From positions 372,001 to 436,000 of the forward strand of contig QJPP01000443.1 in assembly GCA_003996215.1 (NCBI GenBank): DNA of 64,000 bases, in the 5' to 3' direction. Each line of letters opens with the position of its first letter. Position 1 is the first letter of the stretch. The stretch comes from Jaltomata sinuosa (lineage: Eukaryota; Streptophyta; Magnoliopsida; Solanales; Solanaceae). The position numbers and the translations under genes were made by a program. The notes below the pieces were generated by a model that was given only the letters and a program-made list of their open reading frames with translations, did no database searches and was not told the origin of the DNA. Below, piece by piece: positions 11,717 through 21,802 of the stretch.

Positions 11717-14700
11717 ATGGATCCCAAATATGCAGGAGAAATCTTGAAGTAATTTATGTTGTGTTTTGTTTGTGAGGAAGATGTTTTCTTTTCTTAGTTT
11801 TTGTATGTGGGTTTTAATTTTTCTCTGATTATTATGTTTCTGTTGTAGGCATCTGGAGAAAGAAAGTGAATTACTCTCGAGTGCCCGTAAAACAATGTCT
11901 GATGAATTGCACAGGCTTCAGGTATTCACTTTTAGCCGTTTACTCTTTTTTTAGCAATTCTATTCCGCTCTGCTTGCGTCTTGCATTTTACACACAAAAA
12001 AGAAAAAACTTTCAAGCATCTTCGTTTTTCCTCTCCCTTTTTTGATGAGAAACTACTTGAACAGTAAAGGAACCTTTCTGCTCGAAAAGTTATACTCCCT
12101 CCTGACCTGTTTTGACTTGGCACATAGTTTAGAAAAATAAAACAGACTTTTGAATCTCGTGGTTTTAAATTGAAGATATGTCAAATGTACCAAAATACCC
12201 TTTAATTTTGTGGCCTTAAAAATGTCACGTGGAAAGTTGAAATGAAAGAGTTGCTAAAAAGAGAAAGGTTCATTCTTTTTAAACGGATTAAAAAGGAAAG
12301 TAGGTCAAACAAATTGAAACGGAGGGAGTATTATGCAGTGGCAAAGCCAGGATTTTTACTGATGGGGTTCAAATATAGAGGTAAACACACAAAGAAACCA
12401 AGGGGATTCAACATTTACTATATATACATAAAAATAATTTTGATCTTATATATACAATTTAATTTTTTGTAATGAACGCGGGCAAAGTGGAGGATAGGTT
12501 TGGAAACATATATTCAAGTCTTAACAAGTTCGCCGCTATGATATCAATGTTCCTCTACTCGAACCTTGAGGACAAGGTTTTTTATTCAGGATGGGGGTAT
12601 TGTTGTGAACCAAGCCGACTTTGTATGTGCCTATGGGTTAGAAATGGTGAATAGGGCTGATTCAGTTGGGATTATTGGGCTGGCTAAAATGTCAATGTCG
12701 GAGAGTTTTATTTGGGATCCAGGCTCAATTATCCATTGGTTAAATAGGACTTGGGGTTAGATAGAAATGGTTATGCAATTATGTCCGAGCTTTGGTTGTT
12801 TGCTATCTCTCATCTCCCTTCTATGTTCTAGTATCTCATCCCCTTCTGGTTACCTTCTTACTCTATTATTCTCTCCTTAGTTAGTGTTGTTATTACCTTG
12901 TTGTTTGGATTCTAAATTGTAATTTGAGTTGAGTGAATATAAATACGTTCCGTCTTGTGTTAAAAATTGGTTTGCTACATTTTTCGACGAAGGGGTTCGG
13001 TCCCTTGCGGTACCCTAGCTTTGCCCATGGTATTATGCAAATGTATTTGCTTGCCTTATTCTTAATACTTTAGTGTCTTGAAAGTTATAAGGTAATCATA
13101 TATTTAGAGGAAAACCAAAAACGTGATACTCTAGATTTTAACTTGCAAGACAATAGAATCTCTTAGGTATTTCCAAGTAAAATTGTTAAGATATTGAGAT
13201 TTGAGACTATAGTCTAATATCCTAGGCTGCATCGAGATGTATAGAATGGAGAATTTTTGTTTCTTTCTTGGTTTAATTTGCAGAATTATTGAGTGCTTAA
13301 CCTATATTGACAGAGTATGTGGCGCTGAGGTATAGCTGGACCTGTTATTATATATGATATATAATATGTTTTAGATGACATTACTTTGGGATGGCCATTA
13401 AATGAAAATAACACATTCACTTTCTACAAGCACTAGCCATTGGTGCTCCAACCCAGTCTTAACTCCTTATGGGTCTGGATTGTGGAAAATAATCAGGAGA
13501 TTGTGGGATGAGTTCTTTCTCAACTCTTCCTTCAAAGTGGGAAATGGGGCTCATCTTCTATTCTGGAAAGACAAATGGCTTGGCTCTACTACTCTTAAGG
13601 ATGTCTTCCCCAGACTATTCCGTATAACTACTAATCCAGATTCAACCATTGCTCATGGAATTTGCACCTAAGAAGACACCTAAATGACTGGGAAATTGAG
13701 GACATGATAGCATTGATTGGGAGTTTGCAGAGCAGTCCAGTTCTCACTCATAGAAGTGACAGACTTAAGTGGGGCAGTAACAAGAATGGTTCTTATTCTG
13801 TCAAGGAAGGTTACCTGCTTCTGAGCTCAAACAATCTGATTGACCAATGGCCTTGGAAGCTCATCTGGAAAACTAAATTGCCACCAAAAGTTTCCTGTTT
13901 TTGCTGGACCACCTTAAAAGGAGCTTGTTTAACTCTGGACAATCTCATGAAAAGGAAATTTCTTCTAGCTAATAGATGTTACATGTGCCATTGCACCTCT
14001 GAGTCCATTAACCACTTGTTCTTACACTGTCCAGTTGCTACAGATGTGTGGAATATGTTCCTCTCTTTTTGGTCTGCAATGGCCTATGCCTCGCACTGTC
14101 AGGGAACTCTTTGTCTGTTGGAGTTCTTGGAAAGTTGGGAAGGCCATCAGAAGAATCTGGTCTATGGTTCCTGCTTGTATTTTGTGGTGCTTATGGTTGG
14201 AAAGAAACCAAAGATGTTTTGATGGTATTGCAACTGCCACTTCCAATCTCAAGGCCAGATGCTTGACTACTCTCTTTAGCTGGGTTAATCTTACCCCTGT
14301 ATATAACCCTGATTCTTTTTTGCACTTTATTAGATCTTTAGTCTTATGATAGACCTTTGGATTTTATCAGCTCTTTAGACTTATGATAGGTTCTTGTTAT
14401 CTTTGTATGAGCTGATATCTCCTCTTTTATAACTATGCATCTCCTTGATGCCTCTGTGATTTATAAAAAAACTTGCTTCATCAAAAAAAAAAATTACTAC
14501 TTTTTTAATAAGGTTGTAGATATTGAAAACAGTACATATATATAACAAATACATAACCTTCTCGTTCTAAATCTTGGATCCACTCTATCCATTCTGTGAA
14601 TCCCATTTAATCTTTTTCTGTTTCTCTGCCTGCTCAAGACGAGTGAAAGTGGTCCATATAGAGGCTGATTATGTTCTAACAAAATTGTGCTTTAGGCCCA

Positions 14701-16421
14701 CGAACTTTAAGATATTCTTGCATTTACATGAATACATAGTTCAGAACACGAGCTTGTGGAGATTAGAATGACAAACATTTTGACTAGGCCATGGGGATAT
14801 CGATCTATGTAGTCATTGAATAATTGTTTAAAGTGCTCTTGAGATAACATTTATTTGATGAGATATTTTGATTCTCAAACGAAAAACAAACAAGAGATCG
14901 TTTCGTTTACGGTGAATTTGGTTTGTATTTGGATGAACTTAATTAAGTAGAACCATTGATATTGGACGTCCTGCAGGATGACTAACGTGTATGTAGTAGA
15001 ACATCTGGGTAAACCAATAGTACCATTATTTTCCCTGGTAGCTTGTTAGCATAGAAGACCCCCTGAGCAGGGGGTTTGCCATCCATGATGCTTCAGTATC
15101 CAAACTGACATTGTGGCTGCTGAGATTGTAAAAACTTTGAGAGCAAACCCCTTATTATTAGCTGCTTGTTAACTTTTGTTAGTTTTAATTCCTTTCCATT
15201 TGCCTTTCAGTTTAATAAATCAGTTTTATATGTTGTACTACTTGTAGGTTGAGGAAGAAATGCTGATGCGCAAGTTCCATGAACTTATGTCTGCTCATGG
15301 TCTAGCAAAAAAGGTACATTCACACTTGTAGAATAGCTTTGTGATCAAGTGTTTGCTATCTTAGTTCCTATAACTGCTCAGCAGACCTGCTAAAGTTGTT
15401 TCAATGTGAGGACCGTCCCCTAGCATTGGGGTCTTTGAGCTTTTTCAATAAAGGGAACACTTCTATTTCTCGTCTTCCTAACTCTCCCTTTCTATTGACA
15501 TCTATTTTAAGGGGTAGTCTGTTCAAAATCCTGCTGTTATCTTCCTTGTGTGTCTTCTTTACGGAACACGCTATCTGAAGGAATGACACAACTGTTAAGA
15601 TTATTTTCTGAGACTCAATGCACTTTTGGGTAATGTTCTGTGGTCTTTCAATTACCATATAGTTTCTATAATATAATAAGGGCTATAGGTCATCAGTTGT
15701 GACGTTTACGAAGGCCCCTTGGATTTTTTAATACAATTTTGACTTGGCAATGGACCTGCTACCCCTTTTTTTTCCACATGAGATAGAAGGTCGTTTCCTC
15801 CTTTGTCACACATTCTGTCACTTGACTCCTGGTTCAATGCGTTAGAAAAGTTTTTAGACGCAGGTGTTAAATATGTTGTTTATATCAAAATGTTATTTGG
15901 TAATATTTCATTTAGAACCCAAAAGAAAGAGGCATGGTGGAAAATTGAGTTCAGTTGTTTTGACCAGGTAAATTGAAGATATCTGTAGTCCCTATGCAGT
16001 TAGTCTGCTGATTTCAAATCAAGCTGAAAATTGGAACCCAAAAAGTTCTTTGCAAGGATGCTCAGCCAGACGGGCATAGAGATCTCTAGCCAGTATGTCA
16101 AAACATTAAAGAACCTTTAGTTAAGGCAATCTGTACTACGAAGATTATAGATGTGATATCCTTGATAAAGAGTAATAGCTGAAAAGTGAACTATGCATTC
16201 GAAACCTTGCAGCTGATGAATTTTTGCCTTAGTATCCACCTGCTCTTTTCTCTCGCTTAGTCTGAGGTTCTTACACACCAACCAACCCTCATCTTTTGCA
16301 GAAAGGTTCCAATGATAATGCTGAGGAAAGGCAGAATGGCCTGGAAGGAGCACTGGGCGACACGACTAATGGTGCTGATGAAAGGCAGAATGACCTGGAA
16401 GGAACAAAAGGTGATCACTGA
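11717..16421 (+). CDS. Gene A: small coiled-coil protein, 96 aa, four exons
   Basis: Coding exons 11717-11748, 11849-11921, 15248-15313 and 16302-16421 join into 96 codons plus TGA. Every intron is GT-AG and frames agree (32+73=105 nt, then 66, then 120). The start MDPKYAGEILK is the first ATG of the frame. Residues 8-52 are rich in Leu/Glu/Lys/Met with heptad-like spacing, ending in LMRKFHELMSAHGLAKK, so a short coiled coil is likely. Residues 58-96 are acidic and polar with an 18-residue duplication (ERQNGLEG at 66-73, ERQNDLEG at 84-91). No signal peptide or membrane segment. I do not recognise the family, though this N-terminal pattern feels like a conserved plant protein. Intron 2 (3326 nt) is swollen by transposons. 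Coding logic is strong; function unknown. Confidence 0.75.
12095..12328. mobile_element. Stowaway MITE in intron 2 of gene A
   Basis: Starts CTCCCTCCTGACC, ends GAAACGGAGGGAG, flanked by TA on both sides (12093-12094, 12329-12330). The CTCCCTCC terminal motif with TA duplication defines Stowaway (Tc1/mariner) MITEs. 234 bp, no coding. Confidence 0.88.
12338..13029. mobile_element. Mutator-like MITE in intron 2, itself disrupted
   Basis: Ends GTGGCAAAGCCAGG and, reverse complemented, CATGGGCAAAGCTAGG form short inverted repeats. A perfect 10-bp duplication GTATTATGCA flanks it (12328-12337 and 13030-13039). The left copy overlaps the last base and TA of the Stowaway element, so this inserted right at that boundary and therefore later. 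Its middle (about 12470-12975) is foreign gypsy-like sequence. Confidence 0.75.
12470..12975 (+). mobile_element. Probable gypsy 3' fragment with short LTR
   Basis: Contains CTCGAACCTTGAGGACAAGG (12558-12577) followed by a G-rich ATGGGGGTATTG, a familiar end of pol plus polypurine tract in plant gypsy elements, and then an LTR-like body starting TGTTGTGAACC (about 12600). Right border roughly at CTTGTGTTA. Overlapping ORFs at 12472-12760 are not genes. Borders and class are uncertain. Confidence 0.4.
13400..14494 (+). pseudogene. 5'-truncated LINE insertion (zf-RVT end) in intron 2
   Basis: Two overlapping frames (13402-13671 and 13662-14222) encode the C-terminal part of a LINE ORF2. Visible are a segment with FKVGNGAHLLFWKDKWLG and then the zf-RVT zinc-binding region with the WKTKLPPKVSCFCW core and paired Cys/His (RCYMCH...INHLFLHCP). 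A frameshift near 13665 splits them; a second near 14100-14160 moves the end into the frame of 14035-14349. A poly-A tail at 14484-14493 follows TTGCTTCATC, giving + orientation. The RT and endonuclease domains are missing, as expected from 5' truncation. It is a passenger of the intron of gene A. Confidence 0.82.
14495..15247. other. Remaining part of intron 2 of gene A
   Basis: Ordinary AT-rich intron sequence running to the acceptor TTGTAG at 15242-15247. A small GC stem (CCCCCTGAGCAGGGGG, about 15060-15075) is the only local structure noticed. Confidence 0.5.
15314..16301. other. Intron 3 of gene A
   Basis: 988-nt GT-AG intron from GTACATTC to CTTTTGCAG. No transposon ends recognised. 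Opposed small ORFs at 15396-15658 are not supported. Confidence 0.6.
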
Positions 16422-16659
16422 TGTATAAGTGAGATAGATATCAGATTCCTAAGCCATCTGTACAGAAATCCGTTGTTAGCCTTTTACACTTACAGTATGC
16501 CTTTTTTGGGCTCACATTATAGATGCTTTTAGATTGCTTCTCATATAGATCTCTCAGCTACATAGAAAAGCAATATCTGATATATGCTTCTTGATAGCAT
16601 AGATAATACAAGCTCGTTTCCCATGTCTCTGTCCAGATTTATACTTGCTTAGTACTTTA
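16422..16659 (+). other. Probable 3' UTR and downstream of gene A
   Basis: Follows the TGA of gene A directly. T-rich stretches near 16490-16530 could include the polyadenylation region, but no canonical AATAAA is seen here. Confidence 0.35.
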
Positions 16660-16675
16660 ATCGACAGAGCTTATT

Positions 16676-17010
16676 GCAACATCCGGTCCTGCATCGGACA
16701 GAAGGGATGTTTCGGCAGCTTATAGGGGAATTTCATAGCTCTTCACTCCACGAGCTAGCTTTTGTGGTTGAAGTTTGGTGTGTCCGTGATAGTTGGATTA
16801 GTGCTAGTCTCGCCTCGTTCCGAGCCAGTGTCATAGTTGAGTCGGGCGGTTGGACTATAGCATGGGCATTGCCAATTCAGTAGGAGGGTGTAAGACCCAG
16901 TTCCATATTGAACAACAAAAGGGAGGCCTGAACACCTTATAAGTGGTGTGCAACCCTTTATCTCATGAGCTAGCTTTCAGGTCGGGTTAGGTGGGTCAGT
17001 GACATTATGC
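16676..17010 (+). repeat. Two-unit dispersed repeat with USE- and TATA-like motifs
   Basis: Two related units in tandem. Unit 1 has GGTCCTGCATCGGACAGAAG, then CTTATAGGGG, then GAGCTAGCTTTTGTGG. Unit 2 has AGTTCCATATTGAACAACAA, then CTTATAAGTGG, then GAGCTAGCTTTCAGG. The first motif resembles the plant snRNA upstream element (RTCCCACATCG) and the second a TATA box, about 22-30 nt apart. Sequences of this style are dispersed in plant genomes; I cannot assign a class. The ORF at 16674-16883 is not convincing. Confidence 0.45.
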
Positions 17011-17326
17011 TTAAATATTGTGCACGGCGGAGTTTGAACTGTTAAGCTGAAGGATTTTTAGACCTCAAACCTCCGACCCTCCACGCAAACAAGAGAACAC
17101 ATTATAACTTCCTTAGATTTTCTGGAAGCTTGCTACTCCTGTGTTGTATTCCACCATTCTGATAGTCTTGACAAATTAAAGAAAGCTATCCATGCATCAA
17201 AAAGAGAGGGCTTCTTGTGCAACGTTGCAAGCACTTGCCTATTAACCAAGTTAGGACAAGTTTTATGTGTCCTTTTATTTAATAGTATTGGGGACCAAAG
17301 ACTGCTCAGTTTGAGATTTGAGTATA

Positions 17327-17553
17327 TTCTTCTTTGTTTTTTTTTTTGTAACAAGAGAACCTGCAGCTGCTAGTAAACCCTGCTCCAGTGTAATAGCCCG
17401 CAAATCACACAAGAAATGGTAACCATACCAAGCAAGTCCTGCGCGATGAGTTGATGATTTCGACTGAGAAGCACATGCAGGTGGTATCGAATCCAAGACC
17501 CCTGTTTGGGAGATCCCCTACTCAACCAACTTGGCCACCACCGAAGTGGCATA
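17327..17553 (-). mobile_element. tRNA-derived SINE
   Basis: On the minus strand the head reads GTGGCCAAGTTGGTTGAGTA, an A-box like promoter, followed by GGATTCGATACCACC, a B-box like promoter. A body of about 150 bp then ends in CCTCTTGTTACAAAAAAAA-type poly-A (17340-17347 as T on +). Flanks carry a direct repeat, AGATTTGAGTATA (17314-17326) and AGATTGAGTATA (17554-17565). Internal Pol III promoters, A tail and duplication define a SINE. Minus ORFs overlapping it are not genes. Confidence 0.82.
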
Positions 17554-17565
17554 AGATTGAGTATA

Positions 17566-18350
17566 ATTAATTTAATGACATTGGAGGAACGAGAAAAGGG
17601 AAGTCAAGCCCTTATATACTATATATCAAAGAGCTTTTATAGCTACCAGTAGCCTGCAAAGTTCATTCTTGATGGATCTCATTTTCCTTTCTATTTTTTT
17701 GGTTCCCCCTTTACCACTACACATAGGAACGAGCTTAGAGACACCTTGAATTGAATGTGAAGCACGAAAAATGGCACAAACAAAATGATTATTAGCATAC
17801 AAAGCATGTAATCAATAGATCAAAGTGAACTTGGGAATCTTGGACCATGATTTTTTACTATGTTGCTCGCACTCTTTAAAAATGCCTAGATGTGTCTGAT
17901 CCTCCAAAGTAGTGCATTTTTTAAGAATTCAACACGAGTATGACGCCATTTTGGAAGCGACCAAGTAACATAGGTTTTTTTTGTGTGTTATACACAAGGA
18001 AAATGTGGCATATCTTCTTTTAAGTTGTCAACCTGTTAGGTATTAGCACATGACGTTTAGCTGCTAATCAATGAGTCAAGCAATGGCATAGTAGACAGGT
18101 AAACTATACAAGTGCAAAAGATTAGGGGATTAGGACAGTGCAATATGAAAAATTGGAAGTCACTAATCAAAGAGTTTCTTCTAGTGCCCATTGGCTCATC
18201 TAAACTCCTAAAACAAACTCCTAATTCCTACAAATCTATACTAGAGGTAACACCAAAAACAAATCTTCAACCTTTTGATCCTAATTCTCTTCATGGCAGC
18301 AGCTTTACTCCCCATGCAATTTGGCATACCAAAGTTCAATTCTACTTGTA
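17566..18350. other. Intergenic region downstream of gene B
   Basis: Between the SINE and the last exon of gene B (read on the minus strand). It should contain the 3' UTR of gene B near 18100-18350. The ORF at 18112-18381 on + overlaps exon 3 antisense and is not supported. Confidence 0.45.
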
Positions 18351-20192
18351 TCATGCAAGAATGAATCGACAGTGGAGATAGCCTGCAATAATGTTACCAA
18401 AAATGTTACAATTATCTTCTCATTGATCCTTCCTCAGAAAAATATAGCTACACAAGTCACATAAGTATTTTTTTTTATCTTCTATCAGTTGAAAATTATG
18501 TTCAAGACCATACGTATAGAATTACTGAAATAGAAGTACCTATTAGGGGTCATTTGGTACGTGGATAAGGATTATAACTTCCGGATAAAATTTGGGATTA
18601 ATTTTATCTCATTATTGAGTTTGAATTATTAGCTAATTCCGGAATTATTTTACCCCACCATTTATACTAAAACGGTAGGAACAAAATAATCCTATGAGAT
18701 ATCACAACCCACGGGATATCATTACTTATCACATCCAGCGTATCAAATGCCCCCTTAAAAGACAAAATAATGTTAAGCAGGTAATCTTTGTCTCTACCTA
18801 AAATTCCCTGGATAACAATGCTTATATAATCTTTCTTATTACTATTACACTTCATAAACTATTCATACCTAGCAAGTGAACCAAACAACTTCCAACTAAT
18901 TCTCAAAATTAGGGATAAATGGAAGAAAGTGCTTACTTGGATCAGAGTTGATGAGCATAGCCGTGCCTCCAAATCCACAAGTCCCACCATTGCTTTTGGT
19001 TTTCTGCCAGTAACTATTGAAAGCATAAGAAGCATGAGCCACAATAGTGTCAGGGTAATAACAGCCTCCAGTAGGACTAATAGCTTCACAATTAGCAGCT
19101 CCTTCACCACATGCATAGTCTAATGCCTCTTGCAATGTCTCTGGTGGTACACTAGGCTTAGCTACACACCATAGCCCATTACTACCATGCACCCCTCCAC
19201 CTCCTATTGCTGGTGCAGCTGCTGGACTCCCAATCCCACCCCAACCCCCACCATGAGATGGAATACAAGGTGGCAAATGGGGTCCATAAGATGGGCTGAC
19301 AGGATTGAACAATGGAGGAGCCATTTCAGGAGCAAAAGGAGGTGAAATGTTTCCAATTAATGGAGGAAGTGGACTGTTAGCAGCAAATGCTGGAGAAGGC
19401 ATATTTGGATTTGGGGCTAATGGGGTTGGCCTAGTAGGAAAATTAGTGTATTTTGAGTCAAAAGCTGAGAGCTTTCTGCTTAAGGGTCTCCCTTGTTTTG
19501 GGTTCTCACTAATCAAGAAAATCTTGTTTAGGCTAAAATTTCCTAACTTTTTCATAGACCCTAAATGACTATTCAGCAAAGTTTCAATCTTTTCATCCAA
19601 ATTTCCAAAGTTCACTACATAGGGTGATTTAACTTGTTGAAAGAACTCAAGCAGAGGTTTAACATATTCATCAGCCACATCTTGGTCCAAACAGTTGGAA
19701 GAAAAAGAAGTGGACACTTTGATTTCAGCCTGCAAACCCCACCTTGTAAGAGAGTAGTAAATGTTCTTGACTGATGGCAAGATTAAGCTCATTCTGTTTT
19801 CTTGATTTTTTTTGCACAAAAGAGTGTGACCAACAAGAATAGTGGTGATGTTGGTAGCTGGATAGTGAGCTAAAACATTGTTTCTTAGCCAATTTTCAGC
19901 TTCAAGAACACTAGTGGACACTCCATAAAGGTCTTCAATAGACAAAGAAACTGCAATAGTAGTAATGCCAGTTCTTGGAAAACTCTTTAGTGACACAAGA
20001 GTTGTTAGCTCCTCCACTGATTCATGACCAACTGCAGCTGCAAAATTAGTTTTATAGAAACTTAAAACTCAAGAAAAAAGAAAAATCCATAAAGAAACAA
20101 ACAAATAAGTAGAAATGTAGAAACAAGATTCACTTACCATTTAGAGCAAGATACAGAAAGAATAGATGGGAAAAACACCAGGGCTTAAACAT
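18351..20192 (-). CDS. Gene B: secreted GH17-like/X8 (CBM43) protein, 395 aa
   Basis: Minus-strand coding exons 20192-20138, 20037-18937 and 18382-18351, with GT-AG introns and matching phases. Residues 1-18 are a hydrophobic signal peptide (MFKPWCFSHLFFLYLALN). Residues 22-165 resemble the middle of GH17 beta-1,3-glucanases (VLEAENWLRNNVLAHYPATN), but the VGNE acid/base motif reads VGHT (87-90), and the IGVNYG start and the nucleophile region are missing, so glucanase activity is unlikely. A Pro/Ser linker (about 200-290) leads to an X8 domain (306-393) with six cysteines at 309, 328, 335, 344, 372 and 390. The sixth is encoded by exon 3 (SYLHCRFILA). X8 domains bind beta-1,3-glucan (callose), often at the cell wall or plasmodesmata. 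No hydrophobic tail after X8, so no GPI anchor is expected. Reading through the second donor would instead give an unrelated tail ending at 18896. Confidence 0.9.
18546..18754. mobile_element. Harbinger-type MITE in intron 2 of gene B
   Basis: Ends GGGGTCATTTGGTACG and, reverse complemented, GGGGGCATTTGATACG, flanked by TTA on both sides (18543-18545, 18755-18757). A TWA 3-bp duplication indicates PIF/Harbinger. It lies inside the 554-nt second intron, so it separates the last cysteine codon from the rest of X8. Confidence 0.8.
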
Positions 20193-20294
20193 TTTGTTGT
20201 TCTGGAGAGGAAATGGGGTTTGGTTAGATGATATTTTGAGAATTCATTTACTTGATTTTGGTGTAGAAAAGCAGAGGAAAAAAAAGGTGTTGGG

Positions 20295-20320
20295 GTGTAA
20301 AGCATGGTACTATTTGTAGA
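20295..20320 (-). promoter_or_regulatory. Probable core promoter of gene B
   Basis: On the minus strand CTCTACAAATAGTACC (about 20303-20318) is a TATA-like motif about 115 bp upstream of the ATG at 20192. Spacing is plausible for a plant promoter with a short 5' UTR. Not proven. Confidence 0.4.
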
Positions 20321-20518
20321 GGGGTACAAGTCTCACAGTTTTGTTGTCCTTTGGCTAATTGTCTTTTAGTTCTCTTTGGAATCTGTGCTTGGAATGGTAG
20401 TACCAAAAGTGCAGAGGGTAGTGGAAGGAAATACTCCTCCCTCTGTAACTTGATACTCCATCAGTCACTCCATTTCAAAAAATTTGCCATTTTGGTTCTT
20501 GAAATTCAAATTTAGGAT

Positions 20519-21802
20519 CCGTTTGACAATGAAAATTTTTCACGTTTTTTTGAATTTTTTTTCCAGCTTATTTAAAAATTAGTATTTGATCATAAAAAAT
20601 TCAATTATAACTTAAAGTTATATTTGAAATTTGGAAAACAGGCAAAATCCTGTTTTTACTTTTAATTTTTTTTTCAAATCTATCCTAATTTTTTTATCTT
20701 CATAAAAAAACTTTATTAAATTCATATTTCAATTTTTTACAAATAAATTACATTTAAATTTTAAATATTTATTGTAAAAAGTAGGGGTATACATGGATCG
20801 GGTTGGTTCGAATTTTTTAAATACCAAACCAAATCATTAGTGTCGGGTTTTTAAATTTATAAACAAAACCAAATCAATAAAAGTCGGGTTTTCCAACCTC
20901 GAGATTTTTCGATTTCTTTGGACTTTTCGGATTTTTTCGGGTTTTTTCCGGTAAAGTCTTCATATAAACATATAATTAACTTGTGCTTCAAATATTTCTT
21001 TAGTCCGAGCAAAAAACAACTATTTAAGGTATTTCTTAAAAAATAACACAAAATATATTCACTTTATTTGGAATTTATGAAGTGAGTGATGACAATAAAA
21101 TATTCAACCAAAAAAATAATGAAATTGCATAGAATAAATATTGCATATTAATAAGTTATAATAAAAATAATTATAATTTAAAAATATTAAGTCATGCTAA
21201 AATAAGTCTAATAAGTATTAACTACAGACTAAATATTAAATAAAAAAATAAATTAATTTATGTATTTATGTAAAATTAAAGAATAAATATCGATCTAACA
21301 TGATTGTCATTCCTAGTATTGGATTGAATAATCTTTTGTTAACATTCGTATTGATTTGAGCTTTATTTGAGTTACTAATATCTATAGATTGTAAAATGAC
21401 TTATTGGACTATTTAAAATATAAGTTTAAACTTGAAATAATATATTGAAAGATAAAAACTATACAAAAGTTGAAGAAATATTTATAAATTACATCACAAT
21501 AAATATTTTTATGTATAAAATATTTTTAAAAATTGTATACATATAATATTGGGTTGGTTCGGTTCGGTTGACTTTTTTAGTTAAAACCAAACCAAATCAA
21601 TTATAATCGGGTTTTTTTCTAATACCAAACCAAGTCAAACCAAACCACTAGTCGGGCTTTTTTTGCAGGTTGATTCGATTTGCGGTTTGGTTCGATTTTG
21701 TACGCCCCTAGTAAAAAATATGATCAAACACAATTCTAACTCCAATTTCAACTTTGAAATTCAAATAAAGTAAATCCTCTTTTGTTTTCATAGCCAATCG
21801 CA
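20519..21802. mobile_element. TIR element split by a hAT-like MITE
   Basis: Left end CGTTTGACAATGAAAA and right end, reverse complemented, CGATTGGCTATGAAAA match with three differences. Inner arms also pair (AACTTAAAGTTATATTTGAAA type on one side, CCAATTTCAACTTTGAAATTC on the other). Without the nested element at 20782-21710 it would be about 350 bp. A related element is at 23374-23690. Confidence 0.55.
20782..21710. mobile_element. hAT-like MITE (929 bp) with 8-bp TSD
   Basis: Starts TAGGGGTATACA and ends TGTACGCCCCTA. Flanks GTAAAAAG (20774-20781) and GTAAAAAA (21711-21718) give an 8-bp duplication with one difference. Subterminal arms are rich in GGTTTGGTTCG and its complement. No transposase frame. 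Confidence 0.82.

Noticed and set aside
12472..12760. Two overlapping + ORFs
   Set aside because: They fall in the gypsy-like 3' fragment and its LTR, not in a host gene, and no splice context supports them.
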